Positions 8,351 to 18,530 of a DNA stretch of 64,000 bases are shown in pieces. The notes under the pieces are model-generated. The model was not told the origin of the DNA. It saw nothing but the letters and a program-made list of their open reading frames with translations, and did not search any database. Within the stretch, counting starts at the first letter, position 1; every line of letters begins with the position of its first letter. The translations under genes were made by a program, and so were the position numbers. The stretch comes from Sporosarcina sp. 6E9 (GTDB lineage: Bacteria; Bacillota; Bacilli; Bacillales_A; Planococcaceae): contig NZ_JAGEMN010000001.1 of assembly GCF_017921835.1 (NCBI RefSeq), positions 1,667,874 to 1,731,873 of the forward strand, given 5' to 3'.

Positions 8351-9271
8351 TTATACAAATCGATTTGAAAGTGTGCCAATCCCCTCAATCGAAATATTAA
8401 CCGTATCCCCTTCTTTCAAATACACAGGCGGATTCAAGCCTTTCCCGACACCTGCTGGGGTACCCGTCAAGATGACATCACCAGGCTCCAATGTTACAAA
8501 TCGAGAAACTTCAGCAATAATTTCATCGACCTTAAACATCATGGCGTCTGTATTGCTATTTTGCCGAATTTCATCATTTACTTTCGTAACAATTGATAAG
8601 TTATTCGGGTTTGGCAGTTCATCTTTGGTGACCAAATAGGGCCCCATTGGACAGCTCGCATTTAAACTTTTTCCAAGAAAAAACTGTCCGTGCGCTTTTT
8701 GAATATCGCGTGCGGTAATATCGTTCGCAATTGTATAACCGAAAATATAATCATACGCCAATTGTTTAGGTATGTTATGGCCTTTTTTACTGATGACAAC
8801 CGCTAGTTCCCCTTCATAGTCAAGGTTCTCCGTCACTTCGGAATGGATAGGTAATTGTTGTTCATCCGCGGTAATTGTTGTTGGTGATTTCGTGAAGATC
8901 ATCAACTTTTCTGGCGCGGCTTCGTCACCCATTTCGGTTGCGTGATCAAAATAGTTTTTCCCGACGCAAATGACATTCTTCGGTGTTCTAGGGATTGGCG
9001 CAAGCCATTCAATAGATGAGAATGAATATTTATACTCGCCCGCATCCCCCTCTTTTTCTGCGCGGGTAACAAGTTTACGGATTAATTCAACAAAATCTAA
9101 CCCCAATGAAACACCTTCGATGATTGTTTTAGGGAAACGAGTTTCTCCGTAATGGGTTGCTAATCCGAATGCGTCCCATACCGCTTCTTCTCTTTTTACT
9201 TTCGGACCGTACAATATCTGACCTTCCAATTGAAATGATAGCAATTTCATCTTTTTAACCCATCCTCCCAT
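8351..9271 (-). CDS. yisK: Fumarylacetoacetate hydrolase-fold protein YisK
   Basis: FAH-family enzyme; the B. subtilis homologue has oxaloacetate decarboxylase activity and interacts with the Mbl cell-shape system. Metal-binding Glu residues occur in LDYEGELAVVI, and the active-site segments ICVGKNYFDHATEMG, NDITARDIQ and ILTGTPAGVG are intact. The start is ambiguous: ATG 9271 has AAGGGAA upstream, while ATG 9250 (MKLLSFQ) has GGGAGG 13 bases upstream and better matches the usual N-terminus. The protein is 306 or 299 residues. Adjacent to yisL, as in B. subtilis. Confidence 0.9.
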   Translation of the reverse strand: MGGWVKKMKLLSFQLEGQILYGPKVKREEAVWDAFGLATHYGETRFPKTIIEGVSLGLDFVELIRKLVTRAEKEGDAGEYKYSFSSIEWLAPIPRTPKNVICVGKNYFDHATEMGDEAAPEKLMIFTKSPTTITADEQQLPIHSEVTENLDYEGELAVVISKKGHNIPKQLAYDYIFGYTIANDITARDIQKAHGQFFLGKSLNASCPMGPYLVTKDELPNPNNLSIVTKVNDEIRQNSNTDAMMFKVDEIIAEVSRFVTLEPGDVILTGTPAGVGKGLNPPVYLKEGDTVNISIEGIGTLSNRFV

Positions 9272-9315
9272 AAAATAATTCCCTTGTTATGACACTATTT
9301 CGACAAGCGTATTGC

Positions 9316-10491
9316 TTATTCCTCTTTTTTCAGCAAATTTCTTCCGTAAACCCCTTTTCTCCATAACCACTCAAGCGGACCCATACGAAATTTCGAAAGC
9401 CATAGTTCCGCGAATAGCACTTGAACCACAAAGACGCCAAGTGCTATCCACGTTCCCGCTAATAGGTCAACCTTGCCGTACAATCCAAAACCATACGAAT
9501 AAAAAATTAGCGTCGCGACAACCGATTGTGTGATATAGATTGTTAAAGACATTCGGCCAGCTTTTCCAATAGGTCTAAATACGGCACGGAACAATGGAAC
9601 GGTACAAAATAATAAGAGCAGGCTGACATAACCTGCAGCTAGAATGACGTTGCCAAACGTATCTTGTAGTTGAATTACATCAAATGTAGGTTTTTTCACA
9701 TACGGGAGGAATTTAATCCAGATTCCCGCAGTCAAAGAAAATACCGTAAAAATTGCCAATTGAATTTTAAATTCTCTCGCGCGTTCGATAATTTTCCATT
9801 TAGATAATGCTGCCCCGAACATAATAATTGGCAATACAATGAATAACCCCATAAATGTACCACCAAGTCCTATGACTAGCCATTCGAAAAACCTGAAAGT
9901 GAAAATTTCACCGAAAGTACTTTCTGTAAATACTTTAATTGAACGTTCGATCTGTTTCGTATCAATGTAATCACTCATCAATAGATTGGAATTCGCTTTC
10001 AATAACAAACTCGTCACGATATACATGAAAGCAGCCGGAATAATGTATAGACCTCCTGCAAATAAGGCAAGCCATTTTGCAGGAATTCGAACAAATAGTA
10101 ATAACAAAAAGCCCATGATCGCATACGTGAACAATACATCGCCAGACCAGATAAAGAGGCCATGCAATAAGCCAATGCCAAGCAATATCCCCAATCGCCT
10201 CGCCATAATAGGGACGAATGGTTTATTTCGCTTAATAGATTTTTCATATTGCATGTTAATCCCGTAACCGAATAACAAAGCGAATATCGGATAAAAACTG
10301 CCTTGCACCAAGATATCGATCCACTTGAAAGTTACCGCATCGCCATTTGTAAACCACGTGTATGGATCCACATGTAAATAAGGCGTATGAAAAAACAACA
10401 TATTCGCGATAAAAATCCCTAAAAGTGCAAATCCTCGTGTGATATCAAGTGTTTCAATTCGATGTTCTTTAGTCGTTGGTGACAATTTCAC
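9316..10491 (-). CDS. DUF418 family multi-pass membrane protein
   Basis: A 391-residue membrane protein of the YeiB/DUF418 family, with about ten hydrophobic helices. The N-terminal RIETLDITRGFALLGIFIAN and C-terminal GPLEWLWRK signatures are diagnostic. Its first codon overlaps the addA stop by four bases (ATGA), so it is probably translationally coupled to addBA. The function is unknown; some relatives are proposed transporters or acyltransferase-like proteins. Confidence 0.88.
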   Translation of the reverse strand: MKLSPTTKEHRIETLDITRGFALLGIFIANMLFFHTPYLHVDPYTWFTNGDAVTFKWIDILVQGSFYPIFALLFGYGINMQYEKSIKRNKPFVPIMARRLGILLGIGLLHGLFIWSGDVLFTYAIMGFLLLLFVRIPAKWLALFAGGLYIIPAAFMYIVTSLLLKANSNLLMSDYIDTKQIERSIKVFTESTFGEIFTFRFFEWLVIGLGGTFMGLFIVLPIIMFGAALSKWKIIERAREFKIQLAIFTVFSLTAGIWIKFLPYVKKPTFDVIQLQDTFGNVILAAGYVSLLLLFCTVPLFRAVFRPIGKAGRMSLTIYITQSVVATLIFYSYGFGLYGKVDLLAGTWIALGVFVVQVLFAELWLSKFRMGPLEWLWRKGVYGRNLLKKEE

Positions 10492-13400
10492 AAAGCTTCG
10501 TCTCCCTGAATACGCACAGTACTTTCCCCGTCAAAAAGATAAAGCGCCATTTCTTTAATTTCAACATTGATAATAGATTCGATTGCACGTTTGTATAAAT
10601 TCAACTGAACGCCGTAACGTTCTTGCATTTCTCTTCCAATTTCGCCGGCTGAAGCGAATCTTCCCTGAACCCGGTCAGTCTTATAATCAAGTAAAACCCA
10701 ACCATCTTCATCTTGAAATAAACAATCCGCGATTCCTTGGATAATTTGATAATCGCCGTCATCGCCATCATGTGCATAGGTAAACGGCAATTCACGCAAT
10801 ACTTGTGGTGACTGTTTTACTCTGTTTGCCATATCTGACTTAAAAAACTGTGTGACTTGATGGATATCTACAGCGTTTGCTTCTTCTCTAGTTAATAATT
10901 GACGCGTTTGTAGCGTCGAGATTAATTTCTTAATGGTATCCGAATTTTGTTCGATTTGAAAATCTATATGCTGCATGATAGTATGCATCGCCGTACCGAT
11001 TTCCGCAGGCGTTAGCGTCCGAGTTTGCATGAAGTTAGGTCGTGCATGGAGATATGCCGTACTGACTTCATCCCCTTTTTCCATAAAGGGATCCTCATCT
11101 TCTTGTTGCGCGAGAATCGAGAGTCTTTTCAATTCGCTAACTGTTTGCTTCGAACGTTTTGTAACTGAATTGCTGTATTCATAAGACCAATCAAAACGCC
11201 GTTTCACTTCTTCATAAAGCTTTTCATCAACCTCTTCTGATTTCCCATCTCCACCGTCAGGAATAAAATCGTCGTCAGCGATGACACTTTCTTGCTGCAA
11301 ATGAAGATTCATTACCGATGAAAAAGGAAGCGCATCTATCTTCCACTTCGATGAATCGACAACGAATTGCCCACCCGGGAGCACATCAAACTTACCGAAG
11401 TCTGGGTGTCTAGCGACTGCAGGTCCAACCCAATCAAGATAACTATTTGCCCTGGACCGTGTGTACTCAGGCAGCATCAATGATGGATCCACCAATTGAG
11501 CATCTTGCCACTTGCCGATTTCTCGCTCAATATCTTTAACAGATGCAATCAGCTCGAGATATTCTTTCGCTCTCGTCATCGCAACATATAATATCCGCAT
11601 TTCTTCGGCGCGCATTTCGAGTTCTTTTTTCTCTTTCATCGCCAAGAATGGCAGAGATGTGTAGGTAATTCGATTATCAGGATCAATTGCTTTTACTGCT
11701 AAACCAAAATGTTGGTCGAATAAATAAGCTTCGTTGAAATCCATCTTATTGAACTGCCGAGCAATACCTGATATGAAAACGTATGGAAATTCAAGGCCTT
11801 TGGATGAATGTATCGTCATTAATCGAACCACATCTTCTGTTTCAGAAAGTGACCGTGCTTCCCCAACATCATCGCCCCGTTTTCTCATCCGCTCGATAAA
11901 TCGAAGAAAGCGGAATAATCCACGGAAAGACGTTTTTTCATAATCAATCGCACGATCATGAAGTGCGCGAAGATTTGCCTGCCGCTGTTGGCCATTAGGC
12001 ATGGCACCAACCATTTCATAATAATGCGTATCCGTATAAACTTGCCAAATCAGTTCTGATAATGATCCACGTCGCGCCAAGTTTCTCCACTCATTAAATT
12101 GTCCGAAAAATCGTTGCAATTTCTCTTGTGTCTTTAGTTCAATACCAGTACCGCCAGTTGCCATAAAAGACTTTAACGCTTCAAAAAATGGTGCACTCTT
12201 ATCGGCTAATCGTACTTTAGCAAGTTCATTTTCAGTCATACCGATAAACGGCGACCGAAGTACAGACGCCAATGGAATATCCTGGTATGGATTATCGATG
12301 ACACGCAATGTATTTAACATGATCATCACTTCGAGCGCTTCAAAATAACCACGTGATAAGTTTGCATGGATTGGAATTCCCGCAAGCTTAAACTCTTCAA
12401 CGAATTCAGCTGACCAAGTCATCGACCGCATTAATATAACGATATCCCTATACTCAAGCGGACGTTTTTCATCCGAAAATGCATCTGTAACTTCTGCACC
12501 CGACGCCATTAATTCTTTAATACGTTTACTGATAAATCGTGCTTCTGCTTGAGAGCTTTTAATGCTCTGTTCGCCTTCGTCAACTTCTACTGTATTTTCT
12601 TCATCATCTTCGTAAAGGACGGTCAATTCTGCGGGTACTTCTTTAACTGGGTACTGTGCGCCATATTTAAGTGCAGCCGCCTCATCGTAATCGATATCAC
12701 CGACACGGGCCCCCATCACTTGGGAAAAGATGAAATTCGTGGAATCCAATACTTCTTTTCGACTTCTGAAATTCGCATTCAAATCGATTTTCAAGCCAGA
12801 CTCCTCGCCGGTTGTGGTAAAATTTTTATACTTACCAAGAAATAGATTGGGTTCAGCAAGTCGAAATCCATAAATAGACTGTTTGACATCTCCTACCATA
12901 AATAGATTTCCATCTTTTTCACCGCCGTTTTTCACCAAATTTACGATGGTTTCTTGCAGTAAATTGGTATCTTGATATTCATCTACAAGCACTTCGGAGA
13001 ATCTTTTTCGGTACTCAATCGCAATATCCGACGGTAGTAGATTCCCATCAATTTCAACGGACAAAATCCGTAAGGCATAATGTTCTAAATCCGAAAAATC
13101 CACAATTCCCCGGTCAATTTTCACGGTTTCATAGCGTCTTCCGAAGTCAATCACCAAGTCAATTAACGTATGCATGGCCGGCGCCATTAATCTAATTTCA
13201 TCCAAGAGTCGAGCCGGCGTTCGAATAAAATACTTTTCTTTAAGATCATTGACAATCTTTTTAACGACATCTCGAATCTTTTTCGCACGATCAGCAAGCC
13301 CCTCATCGCAGGAATCCTTTTTTATCGCGCCTGCCCTAACCCATTTTAGCGTCCCGAAAAATTCGTATGTTTCTTCCCAAGTTCCAACAGTAATGCGTCT

Positions 13401-14213
13401 GATGGCTTCATCTATCCACATCAAATCGGTTTCGGCAGTCCCAGCAAGTGCCGCCGGTCCATCTGGCATCAAAGCGATTCGTCGTAAATCGCCCGTCAGC
13501 GCAGCCGCCTCTTCAAGGGTATGGCGAATCGAGGTTTTTAAGGGCTCAATGAATTCAAGTTCATCGACAGAGTCAATTTCCCTAATATCATATTGTGTCG
13601 GGATGAGGCGCAACCACTTTTCTGGAGACGGATGAACCCTAGAATAATCGTATAATCGACTAATAAGTGTCTCGATCATTTGATCGTCTCTATCGGAAGT
13701 AAAACTATCCGCCAGTCGATAAATCGATTCTGGGTTTTCTGAACTGTACGCAGTTTCGAGGATTTCACCAATCGTATCATCACGAAGAAGCGCAACTTCT
13801 GTGCTGTCCGCGATTCTAAAACCCGGATCGATATCGAGCAAATAAGCATATTGCCGAACGACGTTTTGACAAAATGAGTGAAGCGTAGAAATCTGAGCTT
13901 TATTCAATAAATTTAATTGCCTGCGCAAATGAACAGATTCTGGTTTTGCTGTAATGGCTTCTTCAAGCGCTTCAGCCATTCGATGGCGCATTTCAGCAGC
14001 TGCTGCATTTGTGAATGTAACGACAAGTAATTGATCGACATCGATTGGATTTTTATCATCGACAACTTTTTCAATCATCCTCGATATGAGTACTTTGGTT
14101 TTTCCTGAACCCGCAGCGGCAGAAACGAGAACATCTCTGCCGGAAGCCCAAATTGCCTTCCATTGTTCATCTGTAAAAGTCAATCCTTCAGGTTTCACGG
14201 GTATGTTCAGCAT
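10488..14213 (-). CDS. addA: ATP-dependent helicase/nuclease subunit A
   Basis: A 1241-residue SF1A helicase-nuclease. With AddB it resects double-strand breaks and acts at Chi sites to load RecA. Walker A AAAGSGKT is at 32-39. DEYQDTN, GDVKQSIYGFR, TIHSSKGLEFPYVF and YVAMTRAKE give the UvrD-type helicase motifs, and the C-terminal RecB-family nuclease motif LLDYKTDRV is near 1174-1182. ATG 14213 overlaps the addB 3' end by 26 bases and has GAGGAGGTGG before it. Full length, no lesion seen. Confidence 0.97.
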   Translation of the reverse strand: MLNIPVKPEGLTFTDEQWKAIWASGRDVLVSAAAGSGKTKVLISRMIEKVVDDKNPIDVDQLLVVTFTNAAAAEMRHRMAEALEEAITAKPESVHLRRQLNLLNKAQISTLHSFCQNVVRQYAYLLDIDPGFRIADSTEVALLRDDTIGEILETAYSSENPESIYRLADSFTSDRDDQMIETLISRLYDYSRVHPSPEKWLRLIPTQYDIREIDSVDELEFIEPLKTSIRHTLEEAAALTGDLRRIALMPDGPAALAGTAETDLMWIDEAIRRITVGTWEETYEFFGTLKWVRAGAIKKDSCDEGLADRAKKIRDVVKKIVNDLKEKYFIRTPARLLDEIRLMAPAMHTLIDLVIDFGRRYETVKIDRGIVDFSDLEHYALRILSVEIDGNLLPSDIAIEYRKRFSEVLVDEYQDTNLLQETIVNLVKNGGEKDGNLFMVGDVKQSIYGFRLAEPNLFLGKYKNFTTTGEESGLKIDLNANFRSRKEVLDSTNFIFSQVMGARVGDIDYDEAAALKYGAQYPVKEVPAELTVLYEDDEENTVEVDEGEQSIKSSQAEARFISKRIKELMASGAEVTDAFSDEKRPLEYRDIVILMRSMTWSAEFVEEFKLAGIPIHANLSRGYFEALEVMIMLNTLRVIDNPYQDIPLASVLRSPFIGMTENELAKVRLADKSAPFFEALKSFMATGGTGIELKTQEKLQRFFGQFNEWRNLARRGSLSELIWQVYTDTHYYEMVGAMPNGQQRQANLRALHDRAIDYEKTSFRGLFRFLRFIERMRKRGDDVGEARSLSETEDVVRLMTIHSSKGLEFPYVFISGIARQFNKMDFNEAYLFDQHFGLAVKAIDPDNRITYTSLPFLAMKEKKELEMRAEEMRILYVAMTRAKEYLELIASVKDIEREIGKWQDAQLVDPSLMLPEYTRSRANSYLDWVGPAVARHPDFGKFDVLPGGQFVVDSSKWKIDALPFSSVMNLHLQQESVIADDDFIPDGGDGKSEEVDEKLYEEVKRRFDWSYEYSNSVTKRSKQTVSELKRLSILAQQEDEDPFMEKGDEVSTAYLHARPNFMQTRTLTPAEIGTAMHTIMQHIDFQIEQNSDTIKKLISTLQTRQLLTREEANAVDIHQVTQFFKSDMANRVKQSPQVLRELPFTYAHDGDDGDYQIIQGIADCLFQDEDGWVLLDYKTDRVQGRFASAGEIGREMQERYGVQLNLYKRAIESIINVEIKEMALYLFDGESTVRIQGDEAL

Positions 14214-17200
14214 CTCCTACCACCTCCTCACGCATTTTTTCAAGTGATGCATCTGCATCCAACATTTCATAATTTCGATATTGTTGTGCCGGGTCGGTTT
14301 GGTCGAATTGACAAACAGATCGGTACGAACAAAATTGGCAAGGCATTTTATCCTTCAACTTATACGGATAAACCCTAGTATCTCCTGCAAGCATTGCATT
14401 TCCGGCCATTTGGTGTCGTGTTCTTACGTACGAGCGCATCATTTGTAAATCATCCGGTGCCAACACTCTCGACCGTTTTGTAAATGAGCCATCTTTTCTG
14501 AATGCCGCTGGAATAATTTTTGACGAACTTCCGATTTCAACGTCCATCGCTTCTGCTACTTCCGGATGTTCTAGTAAAAATCCGCGCATTTTATATGACT
14601 TTGCAATTTCATCCTCTAATAACTGGGAAGAAAGCTCTTCGACTGGGCGAATCATTGGATTATGGACATGCACATACAGCAAACCTGCCGGATCCGCATG
14701 AAAACCAAGCAATTCGTCAACATGCTCAAGCGCTACATCAAGGTACGTCATCATTTGTAACGACAACCCATAATACACTTCAGCTAAGTCCAGTTCCCTA
14801 GCCGAAGACTTATAATCAATCACGCGGATGTAGTTTTTACCTTTAACTTCAGAAGCATCGATTCGGTCGATTCGTCCGCGTAGTTGCAACGGTTTCCCCA
14901 TTCGAAGTGGGATTTCCAATGAAGGTAACTTCTCGCCCGGTCCAAATCCAGCCTCAATTGCAATCGGCTTGAAGTTTGTCGATTTAGCTTGTGTACTTAG
15001 CGAATAAATTGTCCGCTGAATAACTTGCACTAATTTCCGCTTAATGTATACATAACGATTCGTTGATGACAATATCTTGTTGAAAAAATACGGCGTAATA
15101 TCATCGACTGCATCAGATGCTAATCGCCAACATTCTTCTTTCGACAATTCAGCCCAAGACTTTCCTAGGCGCATTGTTTCATCCGAAATCCACTTGAGCG
15201 CCGCGTGGAATAAATCACCAATAGCCGGTGCTTCAAGCGTATACTCCGATCGGTCTTGCAAGCCAAGTCCAAAAGAAGCGTAATGTTGAAACGGACAACT
15301 ATAATAGGATTCAATTCGCGAAACACTAGATACGAAAGATTCACCGTATAATCCTTTCGTCAAATCAATCGTTAATCTATCAGTCTTATTGCCAACTTCC
15401 AACGGGCGACGAATACGACCAAGGACGGAAGACCAATAGACATCTCTTTCATAATATGCCAGCACCGCTACCCATTCAGGCGTAATTTCCTTCGTATGCG
15501 CCGACTGTTTAAGTTTCATCGCTGCAAACGGCAATGCTGCCCTTGGGTGACTGATATACGCAAATCTGTCTTCTTCTCCGTCCAATTCTGTTGGATCAAT
15601 GACCGCGGATTCTGTTTTAATTCCCGAGAAAAGTTGCGAGATTCGCGCAATATATAAAGATGGGAGAAGCGCTTTCCCTTCCTCATCTGCGATTGGGTAA
15701 GAAATGTATAGCTTTTCCCGCGGCGCAGTGAATGCGCGGTACGCGATAAATGTCTCGTCCATTAACTTCATTTTCGATGTCGGTGCAAGTTCAAAACCAA
15801 CTTGAGAAAACCATTCCCTGTCGACATCTGATAAAATTCCTTCATTATCGATTCTTTTTGGAAGCACACCGTCGTTGACACCCAAGATAAAGACCGCATC
15901 GATATTCATTAAACTCGAAACTTCAATCGATGATACAGTCACTTGATCCAACGACGGAGGGATTCGAGTAAATTCCAATGAGTCGAACCCTTCATCTAAA
16001 ATGCGGGCCGCATCACTCGGTTTCAACTCTTTATCGCCAAACATCAACACAAACTGGTCCAGAACATCTATCCATCCGTTCCACGCTTGTTCATGTTCAG
16101 TTGCGCCGAGAAGTCTTCCCGCGCGCTCTTCTTCCGCTCGCAAATCAATGACTTTATCATAAGCACGCAGTTGCTCGATGAATAAAAATAACGCTTCTGC
16201 TACTTCTTTACCGGTCTTCGACTTTTTCACTTGCTTTTCAAATTTTTGAAGTGGTTCTCTGATTAAATCACGAACACGATGCAAGTCTACTTGCATTGCG
16301 AGTTCCTCATCGGTTTGCACGTCGGAATGTAATTCAAGGCCGCGATAACGCTTTACGATCCAGCGTGAATCATCAAACCAACGAGACCCGTAGATCCCGC
16401 GTGCAAGAACATAATTCTCAAGGCGGTCTGCTCGTTCACGCCATAGATTCAAATCTTCTCCATGCGGAAAAAACAAATCTGTCTTCGCTGCGCGAAATAT
16501 CGATTCATAGGACCAACCCGAAGTAACGGCTTCCAATACGGAACGCGATAATTCAATGAGCGGATGGTGCAACATTGGCTTTTTTCGGCTGATGAAGACC
16601 GGAATCTCATAATGCGGAAAAATTGTCTCGATCAATTCATCATACTTTTCTGGTTGGCGGTACAATATCGCAATATCCTTATATCTTTTACCCGACAACA
16701 TCAACTCACGAATCTTTCTCGCTACAGCATGAATCTCAGCGCGTCGATCGGCTGCTTCTATAAACGCGACGTGCCCATTCGACGGTTTTGAACTAGTCGG
16801 ATACTGATCGAACGCTTCTTCCAGATGTATTAAATCTTCATTATTAAAACGCCTAATGTCCCCCATATGAATGTCTTCTTCAACATCAATAGACTCCAAG
16901 TAGGCGATTCCGCGTAAACGCAAAGAAGTCCGCACTGGATTGAAAAACAATTCATGATCCGCTGATCCCGTTAAATCCGATTCCATAGGCAATGCTACTG
17001 TCACGCGATTTCCATATCTTAATAGTTCTGTAATTATTTCGTATTCTCTTGTAGTAAAGCTTTCGAAACCATCAATGTAAATATTGGCTCCTTTTACTAT
17101 ATCCGCATGATGAATTTGCATCGCAAGAAGAGCCAAGTGGCCTTCGCTATCGACATATGTCGTACCAAGCTTTTCTTCAATCTTTGTAAGCAACAATAAT

Positions 17201-17688
17201 AAGTCACTTGCTTTATCGATTAATGTCCGCGGTGCATTTGCAGCGCGTAATTGGTCATGAAGTTCATTCATCTTCGTAAAATCGACAGCATAACGACCAA
17301 ACTCCTGCAATAAATCACCTATTTGCTCTGTAAATCCACGTTTATTCGCTGCTTGACGGAAGAGCTTGAATTCATCATGATGCTCTTCTAAAACACTTCG
17401 AACGAGCATGCGGTAACCAAAACCATTGACCTCTTTACGCGTAATCCCGCCAACTTCTTGAAGAATTCGCCAAGCCAAACGTTTAAACGTTACAACTTGA
17501 GCACGAATGATTCCATTCAATCCGTAATTCACGGATAAGCTATGTTCGACTGAAAAAGACATTTGGTCTGGAACGATGATAAATATAGGCGCGCCTAAAG
17601 GATCCCTTTTAAGTTCTTCAGCAATTTCTCTTTGGATATATGTTGTTTTTCCGGATCCCGATCTCCCAGTAATAAAACGTAATGACAC
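14188..17688 (-). CDS. addB: ATP-dependent helicase/deoxyribonuclease subunit B
   Basis: An 1166-residue partner of AddA with an inactive helicase-like domain for Chi recognition and a RecB-type nuclease domain holding a 4Fe-4S cluster. Walker A GRSGSGKT is at 8-15. Cluster cysteines are visible in YYSCPFQHY (about residue 790) and at Cys1117, Cys1120 and Cys1126; the nuclease motif VIDYKSS is present. I start at the GTG at 17688, because AAAGGAGG precedes it by eight bases and the protein then opens at SLRFITGRSGSGK. A 12-residue extension is not needed. Confidence 0.96.
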   Translation of the reverse strand: MSLRFITGRSGSGKTTYIQREIAEELKRDPLGAPIFIIVPDQMSFSVEHSLSVNYGLNGIIRAQVVTFKRLAWRILQEVGGITRKEVNGFGYRMLVRSVLEEHHDEFKLFRQAANKRGFTEQIGDLLQEFGRYAVDFTKMNELHDQLRAANAPRTLIDKASDLLLLLTKIEEKLGTTYVDSEGHLALLAMQIHHADIVKGANIYIDGFESFTTREYEIITELLRYGNRVTVALPMESDLTGSADHELFFNPVRTSLRLRGIAYLESIDVEEDIHMGDIRRFNNEDLIHLEEAFDQYPTSSKPSNGHVAFIEAADRRAEIHAVARKIRELMLSGKRYKDIAILYRQPEKYDELIETIFPHYEIPVFISRKKPMLHHPLIELSRSVLEAVTSGWSYESIFRAAKTDLFFPHGEDLNLWRERADRLENYVLARGIYGSRWFDDSRWIVKRYRGLELHSDVQTDEELAMQVDLHRVRDLIREPLQKFEKQVKKSKTGKEVAEALFLFIEQLRAYDKVIDLRAEEERAGRLLGATEHEQAWNGWIDVLDQFVLMFGDKELKPSDAARILDEGFDSLEFTRIPPSLDQVTVSSIEVSSLMNIDAVFILGVNDGVLPKRIDNEGILSDVDREWFSQVGFELAPTSKMKLMDETFIAYRAFTAPREKLYISYPIADEEGKALLPSLYIARISQLFSGIKTESAVIDPTELDGEEDRFAYISHPRAALPFAAMKLKQSAHTKEITPEWVAVLAYYERDVYWSSVLGRIRRPLEVGNKTDRLTIDLTKGLYGESFVSSVSRIESYYSCPFQHYASFGLGLQDRSEYTLEAPAIGDLFHAALKWISDETMRLGKSWAELSKEECWRLASDAVDDITPYFFNKILSSTNRYVYIKRKLVQVIQRTIYSLSTQAKSTNFKPIAIEAGFGPGEKLPSLEIPLRMGKPLQLRGRIDRIDASEVKGKNYIRVIDYKSSARELDLAEVYYGLSLQMMTYLDVALEHVDELLGFHADPAGLLYVHVHNPMIRPVEELSSQLLEDEIAKSYKMRGFLLEHPEVAEAMDVEIGSSSKIIPAAFRKDGSFTKRSRVLAPDDLQMMRSYVRTRHQMAGNAMLAGDTRVYPYKLKDKMPCQFCSYRSVCQFDQTDPAQQYRNYEMLDADASLEKMREEVVGDAEHTRET

Positions 17689-17710
17689 AGATTTCCCCTC
17701 CTTTAAACGT

Positions 17711-17761
17711 AAAAAAACCTGCAATCCTTTCTCTCCATTGTACAGGAAAGGGGATGCAGGT
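17711..17761 (-). terminator. Terminator between the TVP38 gene and addB
   Basis: Long stem ACCTGCA..CCTTTC / GAAAGG..TGCAGGT followed by seven T on the minus strand. It lies just upstream of the addB ribosome-binding site, so addBA needs a promoter close by or some read-through. Confidence 0.85.
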
Positions 17762-17767
17762 ACTATA

Positions 17768-18400
17768 TTAGTAGGTTTCCTTTTTTTTATGGATTTCTTT
17801 CACGTGATATTCTTCTGCCTCTACTTTTTTAGTTAAACGATGCTCCAGTCTTTTTCCAATCAGCCAAAGCAAAACAACGACAACTGCTACAATCGCAGTT
17901 CGAATCGGTTGTGTAAGCAAAGCTTTTAAATCATATCCTATAAAACTTACAGTACAAATCATGACAATTTTTCCAGCCATAAGCGTAAATAAGTAATGCG
18001 TTTTCCTTATACCCGATAAACCAGCCACCAAGTTCACTAAGGCAGATGGTGTGAAAGGAAAGCAGATGAATATGAATAACGGGCCAAATCCATTGCGGTC
18101 TACCCATTTAATAAGTTTTTGTACTCGTGTGCTTTTTGTTAAAAAACGAAACACGCGGTTTTCACCATATTTTCGAATTAATAAAAATACCGCATATGAA
18201 CCAGCTGTCGTGCCCGCCCATGATAGAAGAATCCCATACCCTAACCCAAAAGCACTGGCATTTGCAAAAACAAATACAAATAAAGGTAAGAAAGGAAGAA
18301 ACGATTCGATAAACGGTAGCAGTATTCCAATCAATGGTCCAAAAGCTCTATAGTGTTGAGACAATTCTATAACTTTATCGACATCAAACCATTCATTCAC
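17768..18400 (-). CDS. TVP38/TMEM64 (DedA-like) membrane protein
   Basis: A 210-residue inner-membrane protein of the VTT/SNARE-associated family, which includes lipid scramblase-like proteins. Visible are several hydrophobic helices and the family core GPLFIFICFPFTPSALVNLVAGLSG. The open frame reaches 18529, but I choose GTG 18400 (VNEWFDVDKV), which follows GAGGGTGAT. The extra 43 residues would run to the azlC start and are not family-like. Role in this organism unknown. Confidence 0.85.
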   Translation of the reverse strand: MNEWFDVDKVIELSQHYRAFGPLIGILLPFIESFLPFLPLFVFVFANASAFGLGYGILLSWAGTTAGSYAVFLLIRKYGENRVFRFLTKSTRVQKLIKWVDRNGFGPLFIFICFPFTPSALVNLVAGLSGIRKTHYLFTLMAGKIVMICTVSFIGYDLKALLTQPIRTAIVAVVVVLLWLIGKRLEHRLTKKVEAEEYHVKEIHKKKETY

Positions 18401-18530
18401 CCAAATCACCCTCGCAGCATCTAGAGATTTATTTCTAAGTATACCCAATATATCAATTTTATCACCTATTTTATCAATTTCACACGAAAGTATAGTATAA
18501 TCAGAAAAACGAATAGAAAGATGTGACAAA

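Noticed and set aside
13174-13635. 153-residue plus-strand frame
   Set aside because: Antisense shadow of addA.
18401-18529. 43-residue N-terminal extension of the TVP38 protein
   Set aside because: Would touch the divergent azlC start and lacks a ribosome-binding site; GTG 18400 has a good one.
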